Source: Glycomyces salinus (GTDB taxonomy: Bacteria; Actinomycetota; Actinomycetes; Mycobacteriales; Micromonosporaceae). From it: a stretch of 38,183 bases of DNA. Location of the stretch: the NCBI RefSeq assembly GCF_016428645.1, contig NZ_JAELXW010000062.1, positions 1 to 38,183 of the forward strand, read 5' to 3'. Positions 8,654-17,124 of this stretch are shown one piece after another; position 1 is the first letter of the stretch, and every line of letters begins with the position of its first letter. Made by a program: the position numbers and the translations under genes. A model generated the notes under the pieces. That model made no database searches, had not been told where the DNA came from, and saw nothing but the letters and a program-made list of their open reading frames with translations.

Positions 8654-9475
8654 ATGGGACGCGTAACCACCCGCCGGAAAGTCGTCCGCCTCTCCGGAAG
8701 CGCGAAGACCGACCGCATCGAGACCATGGTCGTCGAGGAACCCCTGGAGATCAGGGTGGGCGGCGAATCCCTGATGGTCACCATGCGCACCCCGGGAGAC
8801 GACTTCGACCTGGCGGCGGGCTTCCTGGTCTCCGAAGGCGTGATCACGAAGTCGGCCGACCTTCTGACCATGAAGTTCTGCGCCGGAACCGACGAGACCG
8901 GCGCCAACACCTACAACCTCCTCGACCTCCAGCTGGCCCCCGGCGTCGAGCCCCCGGAACCCGGGGTGAAGCGCCAGTTCACGACCACCGCCGCCTGCGG
9001 CATCTGCGGCAAGGAATCCCTGGACGACGTCCGCACCAAGGCCGCCTGGACCGTCCACGACGACCCGGTCCGGATCGCCCCGGAGACCCTCACCGAACTG
9101 CCCGGCCGCCTCCGCAAGGCCCAGAAGATCTTCGACCGGACCGGCGGCCTCCACGCCGCGGGCCTGTTCACCGCCGAAGGCGACCTCCTGTCCGCCAGCG
9201 AGGACGTAGGCCGCCACAACGCGGTCGACAAACTCATAGGCCGAGCTCTCCGCGAGGACCGCCTGCCCCTGCGCGGCACGATCCTCATGGTTTCGGGCCG
9301 GGCCTCCTTCGAACTCGTCCAAAAGGCCGTGATGGCCGGAATCCCGGCAATGGCCGCGGTCTCGGCCCCGTCCTCCCTGGCAGCAGACCTCGCCGCAGAA
9401 TCCGGCCTCACCCTCGCCGGCTTCCTTCGCGGAGACACCACGAACCTCTACACGCACCCCGACCGCATCGCCTGA
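8654..9475 (+). CDS. fdhD: Formate dehydrogenase accessory sulfurtransferase FdhD
   Basis: The product has 273 residues. FdhD receives sulfur from a cysteine desulfurase and passes it to the molybdenum cofactor of formate dehydrogenases. The essential CxxC pair is visible as CGIC at residues 115-118, in the family setting TTAACGICGKESLDD. Other family blocks are EEPLEIRVGG, HAAGLF, EDVGRHNAVDKLIG and VSGRASFELVQKA, which carry cofactor-binding residues. The ATG at 8654 was preferred over an upstream in-frame start inside the oxidoreductase gene because it has GAGG just before it, though with short spacing. It forms an operon with the preceding molybdoenzyme. Confidence 0.95.
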   Translation: MGRVTTRRKVVRLSGSAKTDRIETMVVEEPLEIRVGGESLMVTMRTPGDDFDLAAGFLVSEGVITKSADLLTMKFCAGTDETGANTYNLLDLQLAPGVEPPEPGVKRQFTTTAACGICGKESLDDVRTKAAWTVHDDPVRIAPETLTELPGRLRKAQKIFDRTGGLHAAGLFTAEGDLLSASEDVGRHNAVDKLIGRALREDRLPLRGTILMVSGRASFELVQKAVMAGIPAMAAVSAPSSLAADLAAESGLTLAGFLRGDTTNLYTHPDRIA

Positions 9476-9573
9476 GCACCGAGGGCGAGGCACGCCTCCA
9501 CCGAATCGGACCCCCACTCGGCTCGATATCCGAAAGGGACTCACTGTCGCAAGGGCCTCCTATGCTCGACTCG

Positions 9574-9588
9574 ACTACGAAACGTAGT
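9574..9588. promoter_or_regulatory. Palindrome downstream of a TATGCT -10 box
   Basis: ACTACG-AAA-CGTAGT is a perfect 6-bp-arm inverted repeat starting eight bases after TATGCT (9561-9566). It would lie at the transcription start of the 137-residue protein gene, consistent with a repressor operator. The binding factor is unknown. Confidence 0.4.
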
Positions 9589-9618
9589 TGAACAGACACT
9601 TCATGAGAGGAATTTGCG

Positions 9619-10032
9619 ATGCGATCCAAGACCCGCGACCCCCGATCCAGGACCAGAGTCCTCCGCGAATACGACCTGCCCGCGCCGAGACCGCGACCCC
9701 GGAACCACTGGATCACCAAGCCCATACTGCACGCCCGCGGCTGGACCGACACCGCCATCCGCGACCACCTGCCCAAGCCCCAGCGGTACCGCGACAACCC
9801 TCACCCCGAGGGCGCCCGCCACTCGATGCCCCTGTGGCGCGCCGAGACCGTCGCCCGCGCCGAAGCCACCCCGGAGTGGCGGGACTGGCTGGAACGCTCA
9901 CTGCGCCGACGCCGCAAGACCCTGCTCGACCTGACGGCCACCATCAAGGACCCCGGCTTCCACCGCCGAACCCGAGCCGCCGACACCGCGATCACCGCAC
10001 ATCAGAAATGGATCTGCCGCCGCCGACGCTGA
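9619..10032 (+). CDS. Conserved small basic protein of unknown function
   Basis: The product has 137 residues and is strongly basic, ending in an arginine run. AGAGGA seven bases before the ATG supports the start. The segment HARGWTDTAIRDHLPKPQRY (38-57), then NPHPEGARHSMPLW and ETVARAEATPEWRDW, resembles small actinobacterial proteins with a GWT-x(n)-LL-x-PD-x(n)-NP pattern, possibly a helix-turn-helix-like DNA-reading fold; this is recalled likeness, not a family match. There is no signal peptide or membrane segment. It lies directly upstream of the putative defence operon on the same strand, but that operon has its own promoter, so it may be an independent accessory gene. Confidence 0.65.
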   Translation: MRSKTRDPRSRTRVLREYDLPAPRPRPRNHWITKPILHARGWTDTAIRDHLPKPQRYRDNPHPEGARHSMPLWRAETVARAEATPEWRDWLERSLRRRRKTLLDLTATIKDPGFHRRTRAADTAITAHQKWICRRRR

Positions 10033-10075
10033 GCTGTCGGGAATCCGACGGTCGGCCATGGTGCAACTTTGAGGG

Positions 10076-10104
10076 CTGACAGCACGTGGTTGAAGCGATA
10101 TCGT
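10076..10104 (+). promoter_or_regulatory. Predicted promoter of the winged-helix/HerA/AIPR operon
   Basis: CTGACA (10076-10081) and TATCGT (10099-10104) are separated by exactly 17 bases, matching five and four of six consensus positions. The site lies 54 bases upstream of the first gene of the operon and is the only good promoter seen before it. Confidence 0.45.
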
Positions 10105-10113
10105 GCCAACGAT
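10100..10113. promoter_or_regulatory. Small inverted repeat over the operon start point
   Basis: ATCGT-GCCA-ACGAT is a perfect 5-bp-arm repeat that overlaps the -10 box and predicted start point. It could be an operator for the winged-helix-like protein encoded next, but the arms are short and chance is possible. Confidence 0.3.
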
Positions 10114-10157
10114 CGGTCTGATCCCACCGCACGTCTTCTTCACGGAACGGAACCCCC

Positions 10158-10781
10158 ATGGCCGACCTCGAATTCACCGTCCCCGAATTCAATCTGCTCC
10201 TGTCGCTCGTCCACCTGCGTGGCAGCGGCACAACCACCGATTTCCGATCCGTCTTCGGCTACCAGAAGGTCGAGACCAAAGCACAGAAAGGACTCAGCGA
10301 GCGCGGCCTGGTATCGATCGACCGCGGCGTCAGGCCGTACGTGTACGAGCTGACCGACCCCGGATGGCTGACCGCCAGGAAACTCCTGTCCGAGCCCGCC
10401 CCAGGCGGGGTCAGCCAGCGCACCGCCAGAATCCTGTGGGCCGTGATCGGCGACTTCGCGACCCACATGGACCGCACTGGAACCGAACTGGCCGACCTCT
10501 ATCCGCCACGATTCGAGAACGGACTCGCTGAACCGATCCGAAACGCCTATGCGGAGCTGGTCGGGCCCAATGCGGAGTGGGTGCCGCTGCGGCGCCTTCG
10601 AGATCGCCTGGACGGGATCGACCGGGAAGATCTTGACCAGGCTCTTGGGGAACTGCTCGCCCGCCACGAAATCCGGTTGATACCCGAATCCAACCAGAAG
10701 ACGCTCACGGAGGCCGACCGGGCGGCGGCGATACGGTTGGGGAACAAGGACCGACACCTCATCGCGATTGAGTCGCTGTGA
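10158..10781 (+). CDS. Winged-helix-like protein, first gene of putative defence operon
   Basis: The product has 207 residues. Residues 1-75 look like a MarR-type winged helix: a helical start (FTVPEFNLLLSLVHL), a recognition-like segment (VFGYQKVETKAQKGLSERGLV) and a beta-wing (SIDRGVRPYVYELTDPGWLTA). The rest is helical, with a possible second DNA-binding or dimerisation region near 125-180 (WVPLRRLRDRLDGIDREDLDQALGEL). No catalytic motif or membrane segment is seen. The ribosome-binding site is weak (GGAACGGAA). Its stop overlaps the GTG start of the ATPase gene (GTGA), so the two are translationally coupled. It may be the operon's regulator or a DNA-binding subunit of the complex. The fold is inferred from pattern only. 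Confidence 0.7.
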   Translation: MADLEFTVPEFNLLLSLVHLRGSGTTTDFRSVFGYQKVETKAQKGLSERGLVSIDRGVRPYVYELTDPGWLTARKLLSEPAPGGVSQRTARILWAVIGDFATHMDRTGTELADLYPPRFENGLAEPIRNAYAELVGPNAEWVPLRRLRDRLDGIDREDLDQALGELLARHEIRLIPESNQKTLTEADRAAAIRLGNKDRHLIAIESL

Positions 10782-13700
10782 GCACCGCACTCGAGGCACT
10801 CCGCAATGCTCCCAGCGACTTCGCGGTGACACCCGACGACCTCTGGGACGATGACTCGCGGCCGCACGTAAGCGGCATCAACGAATCGGCGTTGCGTGCG
10901 ATCGAAGCGCGCATTGCCGCCGCCGAGAACAGCGCACGGTCAAGTGTCACCGGTCTGCCCTTGGTCGGGGAAGGCGGCAGCGGCAAGAGTCACCTGCTCG
11001 GTAGAGCCAGGCGGATGGTCCAAGAACGAGGCGGATTCTTCGTGCGGCTCAACATCATAGACGTCCACGATTTCTGGGCGAACTTGGCCGGAAGCTTCGT
11101 CGACGCGCTCGATATGCCCCACCAGCAAGCGGGATCCGGCCTCGCCTATCTTCTCGAAGCTCTGGCCGAGAAGGCCAATGTAGCCAGCGGACTGCGCCAT
11201 CGCCTGCTGGAGTCGCGTCTGCCCGATCCCGACTCGGTCGCGCAGTTCATTGAGTCTGTGCGCTCCCTTGATCGCTCAGTCGCAGGTACGCGGAACACCC
11301 TCCGAGCACTTCTGCTGCTGCACTCGGTCGATGAACGACGGGCCTCGGCCGCCGATGCCTATCTCGCCGGAGGTGAATTCGACCCGGAGTCTCTGCCAGG
11401 TTTCGTCGCGGCCCCACCCCGGAAACCGATCGAACTGGTCCGGGATCTATCGCGTCTCATGGCTCTTTGCGGTGCCACCGTGATCGCGGTCGACCAGGTG
11501 GACGACATCGTAAGAGCTTCTAGGCGCAACACCGCTGCTGAAGGAATCGAGTCGACCGGTGACCTGCTGGACATGCTCGGCATCGGCTTGACCGACCTGC
11601 GAGACGTCACCCGACGAAGCACCGTCCTGCTGTCCTGCATCGACGGAACCTGGAGCGAGTTCACCCGAGCCACCGAAGACACCGTCCTGCAGCGCTTCGA
11701 GCCAAAACTTTGGCTCGACAACACCCTTCCCGACTCGGCAGTCGCTGCCGACCTGCTGGCTTCGATACTCGACCCGGTATACCGAAGAGTTGGATTCGAG
11801 CCGGAATACCCGTCCTACCCCTTCGGCGAACAAGCCTTGGAGAAGGCGGCCTGGTTCAGTCCGAGGGACCTGCTGCGAAGCGCCTCGGCGCATCTCAACC
11901 GATGCGTGGAACTCGGCGAGGTCACCGAGGCCCCCCAACTCTCGGTGCCCGACCAGCAGGAGTCGCGGCCGCGGCCGGCACCGGCCGCCCCCAGCGATGA
12001 TCTCGACGCCGAATTCGAGAGCTACAAAGCGATGGCCGAGATAGAGACCGCCATGTCGCCCGAGACCGAGGACATGCGGATGCCCCAGCTGCTCGACGCG
12101 GCACTCAGGGCGTTCCGAGTCGAGTCCGAACGCGACCCGGCTGGATCTGCGGTCACGCTCCCGGTGGGCCGACGACAGGCGTTCCATGCCGAGCTCAGCG
12201 ATGAGCAGGCTGAACCGCGGCGAAGCTGGAGTTTCCTTGCCATTTCCAAGACCAATCCGATAGCCGTGCAGAACCGCGTCGCGGGCCTGGCGACCCGAGC
12301 CGGACTCGGCCGGAACAGCCCGATCCTGGAAGGACGAGCGGTCCTGTGGGTCACCGCTCCGGCAGGGGAGTGGCGGACCTGGGGACGGAACACGAAAGCG
12401 GCCAAGGCCATCGAGGAGTTCGAGCGTGAGGGCTTGGTCATCATGGTCACCGAAGAAGACCTGCGTGTTTTCGTCGCACTGCACCACCTCCAGCAGCAGC
12501 GCCGGCCGGGCTGGGAAGCCTGGCTTCGCAGGCGCCGACCGGCCTCGAATACCGTGCTGTTCCGCAACGTCTTCGGTCCTCCTGCCGAGGAACCACCGCT
12601 CGAGGGGGACGCCCCGGTCCCGCCGGATCGCGCTTCCACAGGTCCCGGGCTGATCCTCGACTTCCCTCTCTCCGGCCCGAAGGCCAACACTGCCGATGAC
12701 GATCGCAAGCCACCCGGTACCGAAACCCATGGACGGTTCCGGGGGCGGCACGCCGAGGGAGAGCGGCCGCGCGCCCCCGACAGGCTGCCGGTTGGCCGCA
12801 GGCAAGACGGTGCACTGGTGCGTTTCGATCCGAGTCCGATGGCGAAGCACACCGCGGTGTTCGCCGGTTCCGGTTCCGGCAAGACCGTGCTGCTTCGCCG
12901 TATTGTCGAGGCCGCCGCGCTCCAAGGGGTTCCCGCGATCGTCCTCGATCCGAACAACGACCTCTCCCGCCTGGGCAATGCCTGGCCCGAGCCACCCGAC
13001 CGCTGGCTGCCCGGTGATCAGGCCGCTGCGGCGGAGTATCTCGCGGACACCGAAGTCGTCGTGTGGACTCCCGGACGCACCGGCGGGCGCCCCCTGAGCT
13101 TCCAGCCGCTTCCGGACTTCGCAGCCGTCGCCGACGACCCCGACGAGTTCGACATCGCGGTCGACACGGCGGTCAGCTCCCTCGCCCCCCGGGCGATGAT
13201 CGACCGCAGCTCGCCGAAGCACTCCCATTCCCGCGCGGTTCTGCGGCAGGCCCTGGTGGCGTACGCCCGCACCGGCAGGTCCGACTTCCCCGGCTTCCTC
13301 GACTTCATGGACGACCTCCCTCCCGAGGCCAGCGACTTCGACAAGGCCGACGACCTGGCCAGGCAGGTGTCGGCGACGCTCCGCGCGGCGATGGTCAACG
13401 ACAGGATCTTCGCGGGGACCGGGGCCCCCGCCGACCCCGGCAGACTCCTCCAAGCGACCGAAGGCAAACGCGCCCGGGTATCGGTGGTGAACTTTCTGGG
13501 CCTGCCGACCGAGGAGCAGCGCCAAGGCTTCGTGAATCAGCTCCAGCTCGCCCTGTTCGCGTGGGCCAAACGGAACCCGGCGACCGACCGGCCGCTCTCG
13601 GCCGTGTTCGTCCTGGACGAGGCCCAGACGTTCGCGCCTTCCACCGGCTCGACGGTCTGCCTGGACTCGACGCTCGCGCTCGTGTCCCAGGCCCGCAAAT

Positions 13701-14005
13701 ACGGCCTCGGCATGGTCTTCGCGACCCAGGCCCCCAAGGGTATCCACAACCGGATCGTCGGCAACTGCGCCACGCACTGGTACGGCCGCATCAACTCGCC
13801 CTCCCAGATCGCGGCCGCCACGCAAGTCGCAGAGCACAAGGGAGGATCAACAGTCGACATCGCGCACCTGCGGACCGGCCAGTTCTACCTCGCCGCCGAC
13901 GGAAGCCCCACCGAGCAGGTCGACGTCCCCATGTGCCTGAGCCACCACCCGCCCACCGCGCCGACCGCCGAGGAGATCCTGGCCGCGGTCAAGGCCGCCG
14001 ACTGA
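10778..14005 (+). CDS. Double ATPase: N-terminal AAA-like domain fused to C-terminal HerA/FtsK-like translocase
   Basis: The product has 1075 residues with two complete P-loop modules. The first has Walker A GEGGSGKS at 64-71 and a Walker B-like strand VIAVDQVDD at 235-243, followed by a helical region to about 380. A linker and a globular region of no recognised family span about 430-600. The second has Walker A AGSGSGKT at 696-703, VLDPNNDL at 722-729, Walker B VFVLDEAQ at 943-950, and FATQAPKGIHNRIVGNC at 981-997. This last region is typical of HerA/VirB4-like hexameric DNA translocases, including the segment that carries the arginine finger. The GTG start overlaps the previous stop. The 5' half is poorer in GC than the flanks: a hand count over 11041-11100 gives 34 of 60, against 44 of 60 over 29281-29340. 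It probably moves along DNA and powers the adjacent nuclease-like protein. Confidence 0.85.
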   Translation: MSTALEALRNAPSDFAVTPDDLWDDDSRPHVSGINESALRAIEARIAAAENSARSSVTGLPLVGEGGSGKSHLLGRARRMVQERGGFFVRLNIIDVHDFWANLAGSFVDALDMPHQQAGSGLAYLLEALAEKANVASGLRHRLLESRLPDPDSVAQFIESVRSLDRSVAGTRNTLRALLLLHSVDERRASAADAYLAGGEFDPESLPGFVAAPPRKPIELVRDLSRLMALCGATVIAVDQVDDIVRASRRNTAAEGIESTGDLLDMLGIGLTDLRDVTRRSTVLLSCIDGTWSEFTRATEDTVLQRFEPKLWLDNTLPDSAVAADLLASILDPVYRRVGFEPEYPSYPFGEQALEKAAWFSPRDLLRSASAHLNRCVELGEVTEAPQLSVPDQQESRPRPAPAAPSDDLDAEFESYKAMAEIETAMSPETEDMRMPQLLDAALRAFRVESERDPAGSAVTLPVGRRQAFHAELSDEQAEPRRSWSFLAISKTNPIAVQNRVAGLATRAGLGRNSPILEGRAVLWVTAPAGEWRTWGRNTKAAKAIEEFEREGLVIMVTEEDLRVFVALHHLQQQRRPGWEAWLRRRRPASNTVLFRNVFGPPAEEPPLEGDAPVPPDRASTGPGLILDFPLSGPKANTADDDRKPPGTETHGRFRGRHAEGERPRAPDRLPVGRRQDGALVRFDPSPMAKHTAVFAGSGSGKTVLLRRIVEAAALQGVPAIVLDPNNDLSRLGNAWPEPPDRWLPGDQAAAAEYLADTEVVVWTPGRTGGRPLSFQPLPDFAAVADDPDEFDIAVDTAVSSLAPRAMIDRSSPKHSHSRAVLRQALVAYARTGRSDFPGFLDFMDDLPPEASDFDKADDLARQVSATLRAAMVNDRIFAGTGAPADPGRLLQATEGKRARVSVVNFLGLPTEEQRQGFVNQLQLALFAWAKRNPATDRPLSAVFVLDEAQTFAPSTGSTVCLDSTLALVSQARKYGLGMVFATQAPKGIHNRIVGNCATHWYGRINSPSQIAAATQVAEHKGGSTVDIAHLRTGQFYLAADGSPTEQVDVPMCLSHHPPTAPTAEEILAAVKAAD

Positions 14006-14021
14006 GGAGTGGTCCACCGCC

Positions 14022-15737
14022 ATGAAGGAAGTCCTTTCCGAGCAGTTGCGCCAGTTCCGCCAGGAGCAGGACCTGGCCGGACTTGGAGATGACGAGGCGT
14101 TCGAGGCGTTCGCCGCGCACTGCGTGCTGCACCGGTACCACGAGGAGGAGGACTTCTCGCCCGACGCCCACCGGACCGGCGGAGGCAACGACCTGAGCGT
14201 CGACGCCTGGGGGATCGTCGTCAACGGCGAACTCCTCCATGACCTGGACGGGGTCAGGCAGGCCGTCGAAGGCGCCAGGGAGTTGAACGCGGTGGTCGTG
14301 GTGGTCCAGGCCAAGAACAGCGCGAACTTCGAAGGGAAGGTCGTCGCGGATCTCGCCGACAACCTGCGCCAGGTCTGCGACCGCGAACCGATCCGCTACA
14401 CCGCGTCCCCGCGGATCATCGAACTCCAGGAAGCGCTGCATGTGCTCTACGACGCCCACCGCCTGCACATGTCGGGCAGCCCGAGGCTCGAGGCATGGTA
14501 CGTCCATTGCGGAGGCGACCCCAACGACGATCTGCTCGAGAAATGCCGCTCGGCCGAGCGGTCCCTCGATGAACTGGCCCGATTCGACTCGGTGCGTTTC
14601 GAGGTGGCCGGATTCCACAAGCTGCAACGACTCCACCAGCTGCTGAACCGGAGAGTCCGCGCCACCTTCGACTGGTCCAGCAAATCGGGCATGACGAAGA
14701 TGGACGGCGTCAAGCAGGCTTGGACCGGCACCCTGCCGGCCGCGGACCTGGTCGGGAAGATCCTGGTAGACGAGGGCGGCAGCATCCGGAACTTCCTGTT
14801 CCAGGACAACATCCGCGACTTCCTCGGCGGAGACAACCCGGTCAACGACGACATCGCCGCGACCCTGGCCGACCGGGTCGCCCGGAGGCGGTTCGCCGTG
14901 TTGAACAACGGGATCACCGTCATCGCCAGGAAGTTCGACGCGACCGGGCAGGAATGCACGCTGTCCGACTTCCAGATCGTCAACGGTTGCCAGACGGGGT
15001 ACGTGCTCTTCCACCAGCGGGCCCACCTGACCGACGACGTGCAGGTGAAGCTGACCGTCATCGAGACCGAGGACGAGGAGATCGCCGACGCGATCACGAA
15101 CGCCACCAACCGGCAGACGCGCATCGCCGAGGAGAGCCTCGGCGCGGGCCGGCAGGTCCACCGGGACATAGAGGCGTACTTCGACACCACCAAGCCCGAT
15201 CGGCACCTTCACTACGAGCGTCGGGTCGGGCAGTTCGACCTCGACAAGTCGATCACCAAGACCCGGGTCATCGGCCAGAACCAGCTGACCCAGTCGTTCG
15301 CGGCGGTCTTCCGGGGCAGGGCACACGATGCGACCAGGCCCGCCAAGCTCCGACGGGACAGCCGGCTCGACGTCTACAACGACCAGATCCCGCCGATCGC
15401 GCACTACACGGCCGCGTCGATCTGGTACCAGGTCGACTGGCTGTTCCGCAACAACCGCATCGACCGCACCTGGAAACCGGCGCGCTTCGTGCTCATGGCC
15501 GCCGCGATGCAGCATCTGACGGAGGGAAAGCCGCTCCCGAAGGGCGCCAGGAAGGCGACACCTCACTGCCGCATGCTCCTGGACCGCATCTGGGACCGGG
15601 ACGGGATCGAGCGGCTGGTCGGCGCGCTGGTCCCGGCCCTGGAGGACCACTGGAAATCCGAGGCGCCCGATCAGCGCCTGTCCGAAGCGGTGCGGACCAA
15701 GGGCTTCACGGACCGCTTCCTGCGAACCGTCAGGTGA
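14022..15737 (+). CDS. AIPR-family (abortive infection phage resistance) protein with nuclease-like N-terminus
   Basis: The product has 571 residues. The AIPR signature is clear at about 258-330: FLFQDNIRDFLGG, VNDDIAATL, FAVLNNGITVIA and QIVNGCQTGYVLF. The N-terminal region resembles a PD-(D/E)xK nuclease of the Mrr subtype: D57 and D61 in NDLSVDAWGIVVN, then VVVVVQAKNS, where Q96-x-K98 replaces the usual E-x-K, a variant known in Mrr-like enzymes. The gene begins 17 bases after the ATPase stop, with GGAG at a rather long 12-base spacing. AIPR proteins are associated with phage resistance. Here the HerA-like ATPase next door suggests a nuclease-translocase pair. Nuclease activity is inferred from the motif, not proven. 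Confidence 0.88.
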   Translation: MKEVLSEQLRQFRQEQDLAGLGDDEAFEAFAAHCVLHRYHEEEDFSPDAHRTGGGNDLSVDAWGIVVNGELLHDLDGVRQAVEGARELNAVVVVVQAKNSANFEGKVVADLADNLRQVCDREPIRYTASPRIIELQEALHVLYDAHRLHMSGSPRLEAWYVHCGGDPNDDLLEKCRSAERSLDELARFDSVRFEVAGFHKLQRLHQLLNRRVRATFDWSSKSGMTKMDGVKQAWTGTLPAADLVGKILVDEGGSIRNFLFQDNIRDFLGGDNPVNDDIAATLADRVARRRFAVLNNGITVIARKFDATGQECTLSDFQIVNGCQTGYVLFHQRAHLTDDVQVKLTVIETEDEEIADAITNATNRQTRIAEESLGAGRQVHRDIEAYFDTTKPDRHLHYERRVGQFDLDKSITKTRVIGQNQLTQSFAAVFRGRAHDATRPAKLRRDSRLDVYNDQIPPIAHYTAASIWYQVDWLFRNNRIDRTWKPARFVLMAAAMQHLTEGKPLPKGARKATPHCRMLLDRIWDRDGIERLVGALVPALEDHWKSEAPDQRLSEAVRTKGFTDRFLRTVR

Positions 15738-15889
15738 TCATCGCTCTCCTGGGCGGCGACGACCCGGAGATATTCGTCGGTCGAGCTGCGGCAGTGTCCT
15801 CGACGGCGTTGTTCACGGCTCTCGTCGTGGCTATGGCCGCCGCTGGCATGGGGACAGGTGTGTGACGTCCCAGTATGGTTACTGTGCAG

Positions 15890-15895
15890 TAGTGT
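15890..15895 (+). promoter_or_regulatory. -10 box of a probable leaderless mRNA
   Basis: TAGTGT (TANNNT) ends six bases before the GTG at 15902, with no Shine-Dalgarno sequence between. The arrangement matches that of the molybdoenzyme gene at 6358 and suggests leaderless transcription. Confidence 0.4.
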
Positions 15896-15901
15896 GGGCC
15901 G

Positions 15902-16714
15902 GTGCGTACCAGATCAGTCCTGTTCACAGCCCTCGGCGCCGCGACCGCGCTCGTCGTGGCCGGTTACGGCTTCGGCATCTGGCCCGGAGATCGCGATTAC
16001 CGAGGGCAGGCGGTGCTGTCATCGGATGCCTGGGAGTCTCCACCGGCGAAAGTCGACTCCGAGGGCCGCCGCTTCGACGAACCCGACGCGGGCCGGCTCT
16101 CGCCGCAGGACTCGTTCGAGGTGCTCTGCGTCCTCCGCGCGGGCGAGTCGGACTACTACCACACGCGGATCGTGACACCCGACGGCTGGAACGACCGAAT
16201 CTGGGAGGGCTGGGTCGATGCCGACGACATCAAGGTCAAGCCCGTCGACTCCGACGAGGCGTACGGGAGTGCCGGTGCGGTGCCCGACGACCTCGACGAG
16301 TGCAATGAGCGCGCACCGGAGACGGTGACCGAGACTGATCCGCCGAACGTTCACCACCGCGCTTACGTCGTCCACTACCAGGAATCGCTGTACTTCTCCG
16401 TGCCCGACACGACCTTCAACGGCAGGGGCGCCGGCGACTACGACCACGTCACGGTACCGGACCGAGCAGAGCTCGACGTGCACTGCGTGAGGACCACGAA
16501 GAACATCGTCGAGGAGCCGCCGAGCACCTCTTACAACGAGGATGTGCCTTACTACCTTGCGACCTACGACGGTTACACCGGCTACATCGACCCGCTGTGG
16601 GTGTATTTCGCCGATGATCCCGCCGAGGTTCCTGAAGCGCTGAACTACGACTCGCAGACGGGGACCGTGTCCGACCACGGCGCCGTCCCAGATCTCGAGG
16701 AGTGCCCCGCCTAG
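15902..16714 (+). CDS. Secreted or membrane-anchored protein of unknown function
   Basis: The product has 270 residues. An N-terminal hydrophobic segment at about 6-27, after two arginines, is a signal peptide or anchor. The remainder is acidic and seems to hold two similar halves: each has a central cysteine strand (FEVLCVLRAGES; LDVHCVRTTKN), then a YY-containing segment (DYYHTRIV; PYYLATYDGYTGYI) and a W/D strand (EGWVDADDI; DPLWVYFADD), ending in cysteine near DECN and EECPA. This could be a tandem SH3-like extracellular fold, but I do not recognise a family. The likely start is GTG in a leaderless context (TAGTGT at 15890). It stands alone between the defence operon and the convergent zinc-ribbon gene. 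Confidence 0.7.
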   Translation: MRTRSVLFTALGAATALVVAGYGFGIWPGDRDYRGQAVLSSDAWESPPAKVDSEGRRFDEPDAGRLSPQDSFEVLCVLRAGESDYYHTRIVTPDGWNDRIWEGWVDADDIKVKPVDSDEAYGSAGAVPDDLDECNERAPETVTETDPPNVHHRAYVVHYQESLYFSVPDTTFNGRGAGDYDHVTVPDRAELDVHCVRTTKNIVEEPPSTSYNEDVPYYLATYDGYTGYIDPLWVYFADDPAEVPEALNYDSQTGTVSDHGAVPDLEECPA

Positions 16715-16803
16715 GATTCAGGCACCGACTCATCGGCTCGCCCTGTCGTGCGTCGCGAGCCGTACGGCCCGCTCTGCGCGCGCGGTCGACCCGTGTCCTC
16801 GGT

Positions 16804-17046
16804 TCAGCGCCCGCAGGTGAAGGCCGGTGATCTCGCCGGCGCGACAAGTATCGAGGCGCAGCTCGCGCACTCGTGCTCGCCGTCGAGCGCCGGGTTCACG
16901 CGCCAGCCTTCGGCTTCGGCGGCGTCGCAGAGCACCGGCCAACTGTAGTAAGAGTCGTCTCCGCAATGGAAGACCTCACCGCAGCGGTCGCAGCTCAGTT
17001 CGTATTCGACGGCGCCGCTGCGGAGCATGTAGGAGTGTCCGCTCAT
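16804..17046 (-). CDS. Small zinc-ribbon protein of unknown function
   Basis: The product has 80 residues. It has two CxxC knuckles, C19-x2-C22 (CDRCGEVFHC) and C60-x2-C63 (CASC), with extra cysteines at 28 and 40, as expected for a zinc-ribbon fold. The start ATG follows GGAG by nine bases. The middle segment (PVLCDAAEAEGWRVNP) resembles actinobacterial zinc-ribbon hypotheticals. It lies downstream of the Hsp20 gene on the same strand, beyond a 12-bp hairpin. No specific role can be given. Confidence 0.65.
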   Translation of the reverse strand: MSGHSYMLRSGAVEYELSCDRCGEVFHCGDDSYYSWPVLCDAAEAEGWRVNPALDGEHECASCASILVAPARSPAFTCGR

Positions 17047-17068
17047 ATTCTTCTGCTCCGAGTGGTCG

Positions 17069-17096
17069 GCCCGGCGCGGGGCTTCCCGCGCCGGGC
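17069..17096 (-). terminator. Hairpin after the Hsp20 gene
   Basis: A 12-bp perfect GC-rich stem (17069-17080 with 17085-17096) with loop GCTT lies 28 bases past the Hsp20 stop on the minus strand and ahead of the zinc-ribbon gene. No U-tract follows. Confidence 0.55.
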
Positions 17097-17124
17097 GAGA
17101 GAGTCGACCTTCTCGATGATCGGG

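Noticed and set aside
6121-8910. 929-codon minus-strand frame over the molybdoenzyme gene
   Set aside because: It is antisense to a well-supported family protein, with no motif and no ribosome-binding site.
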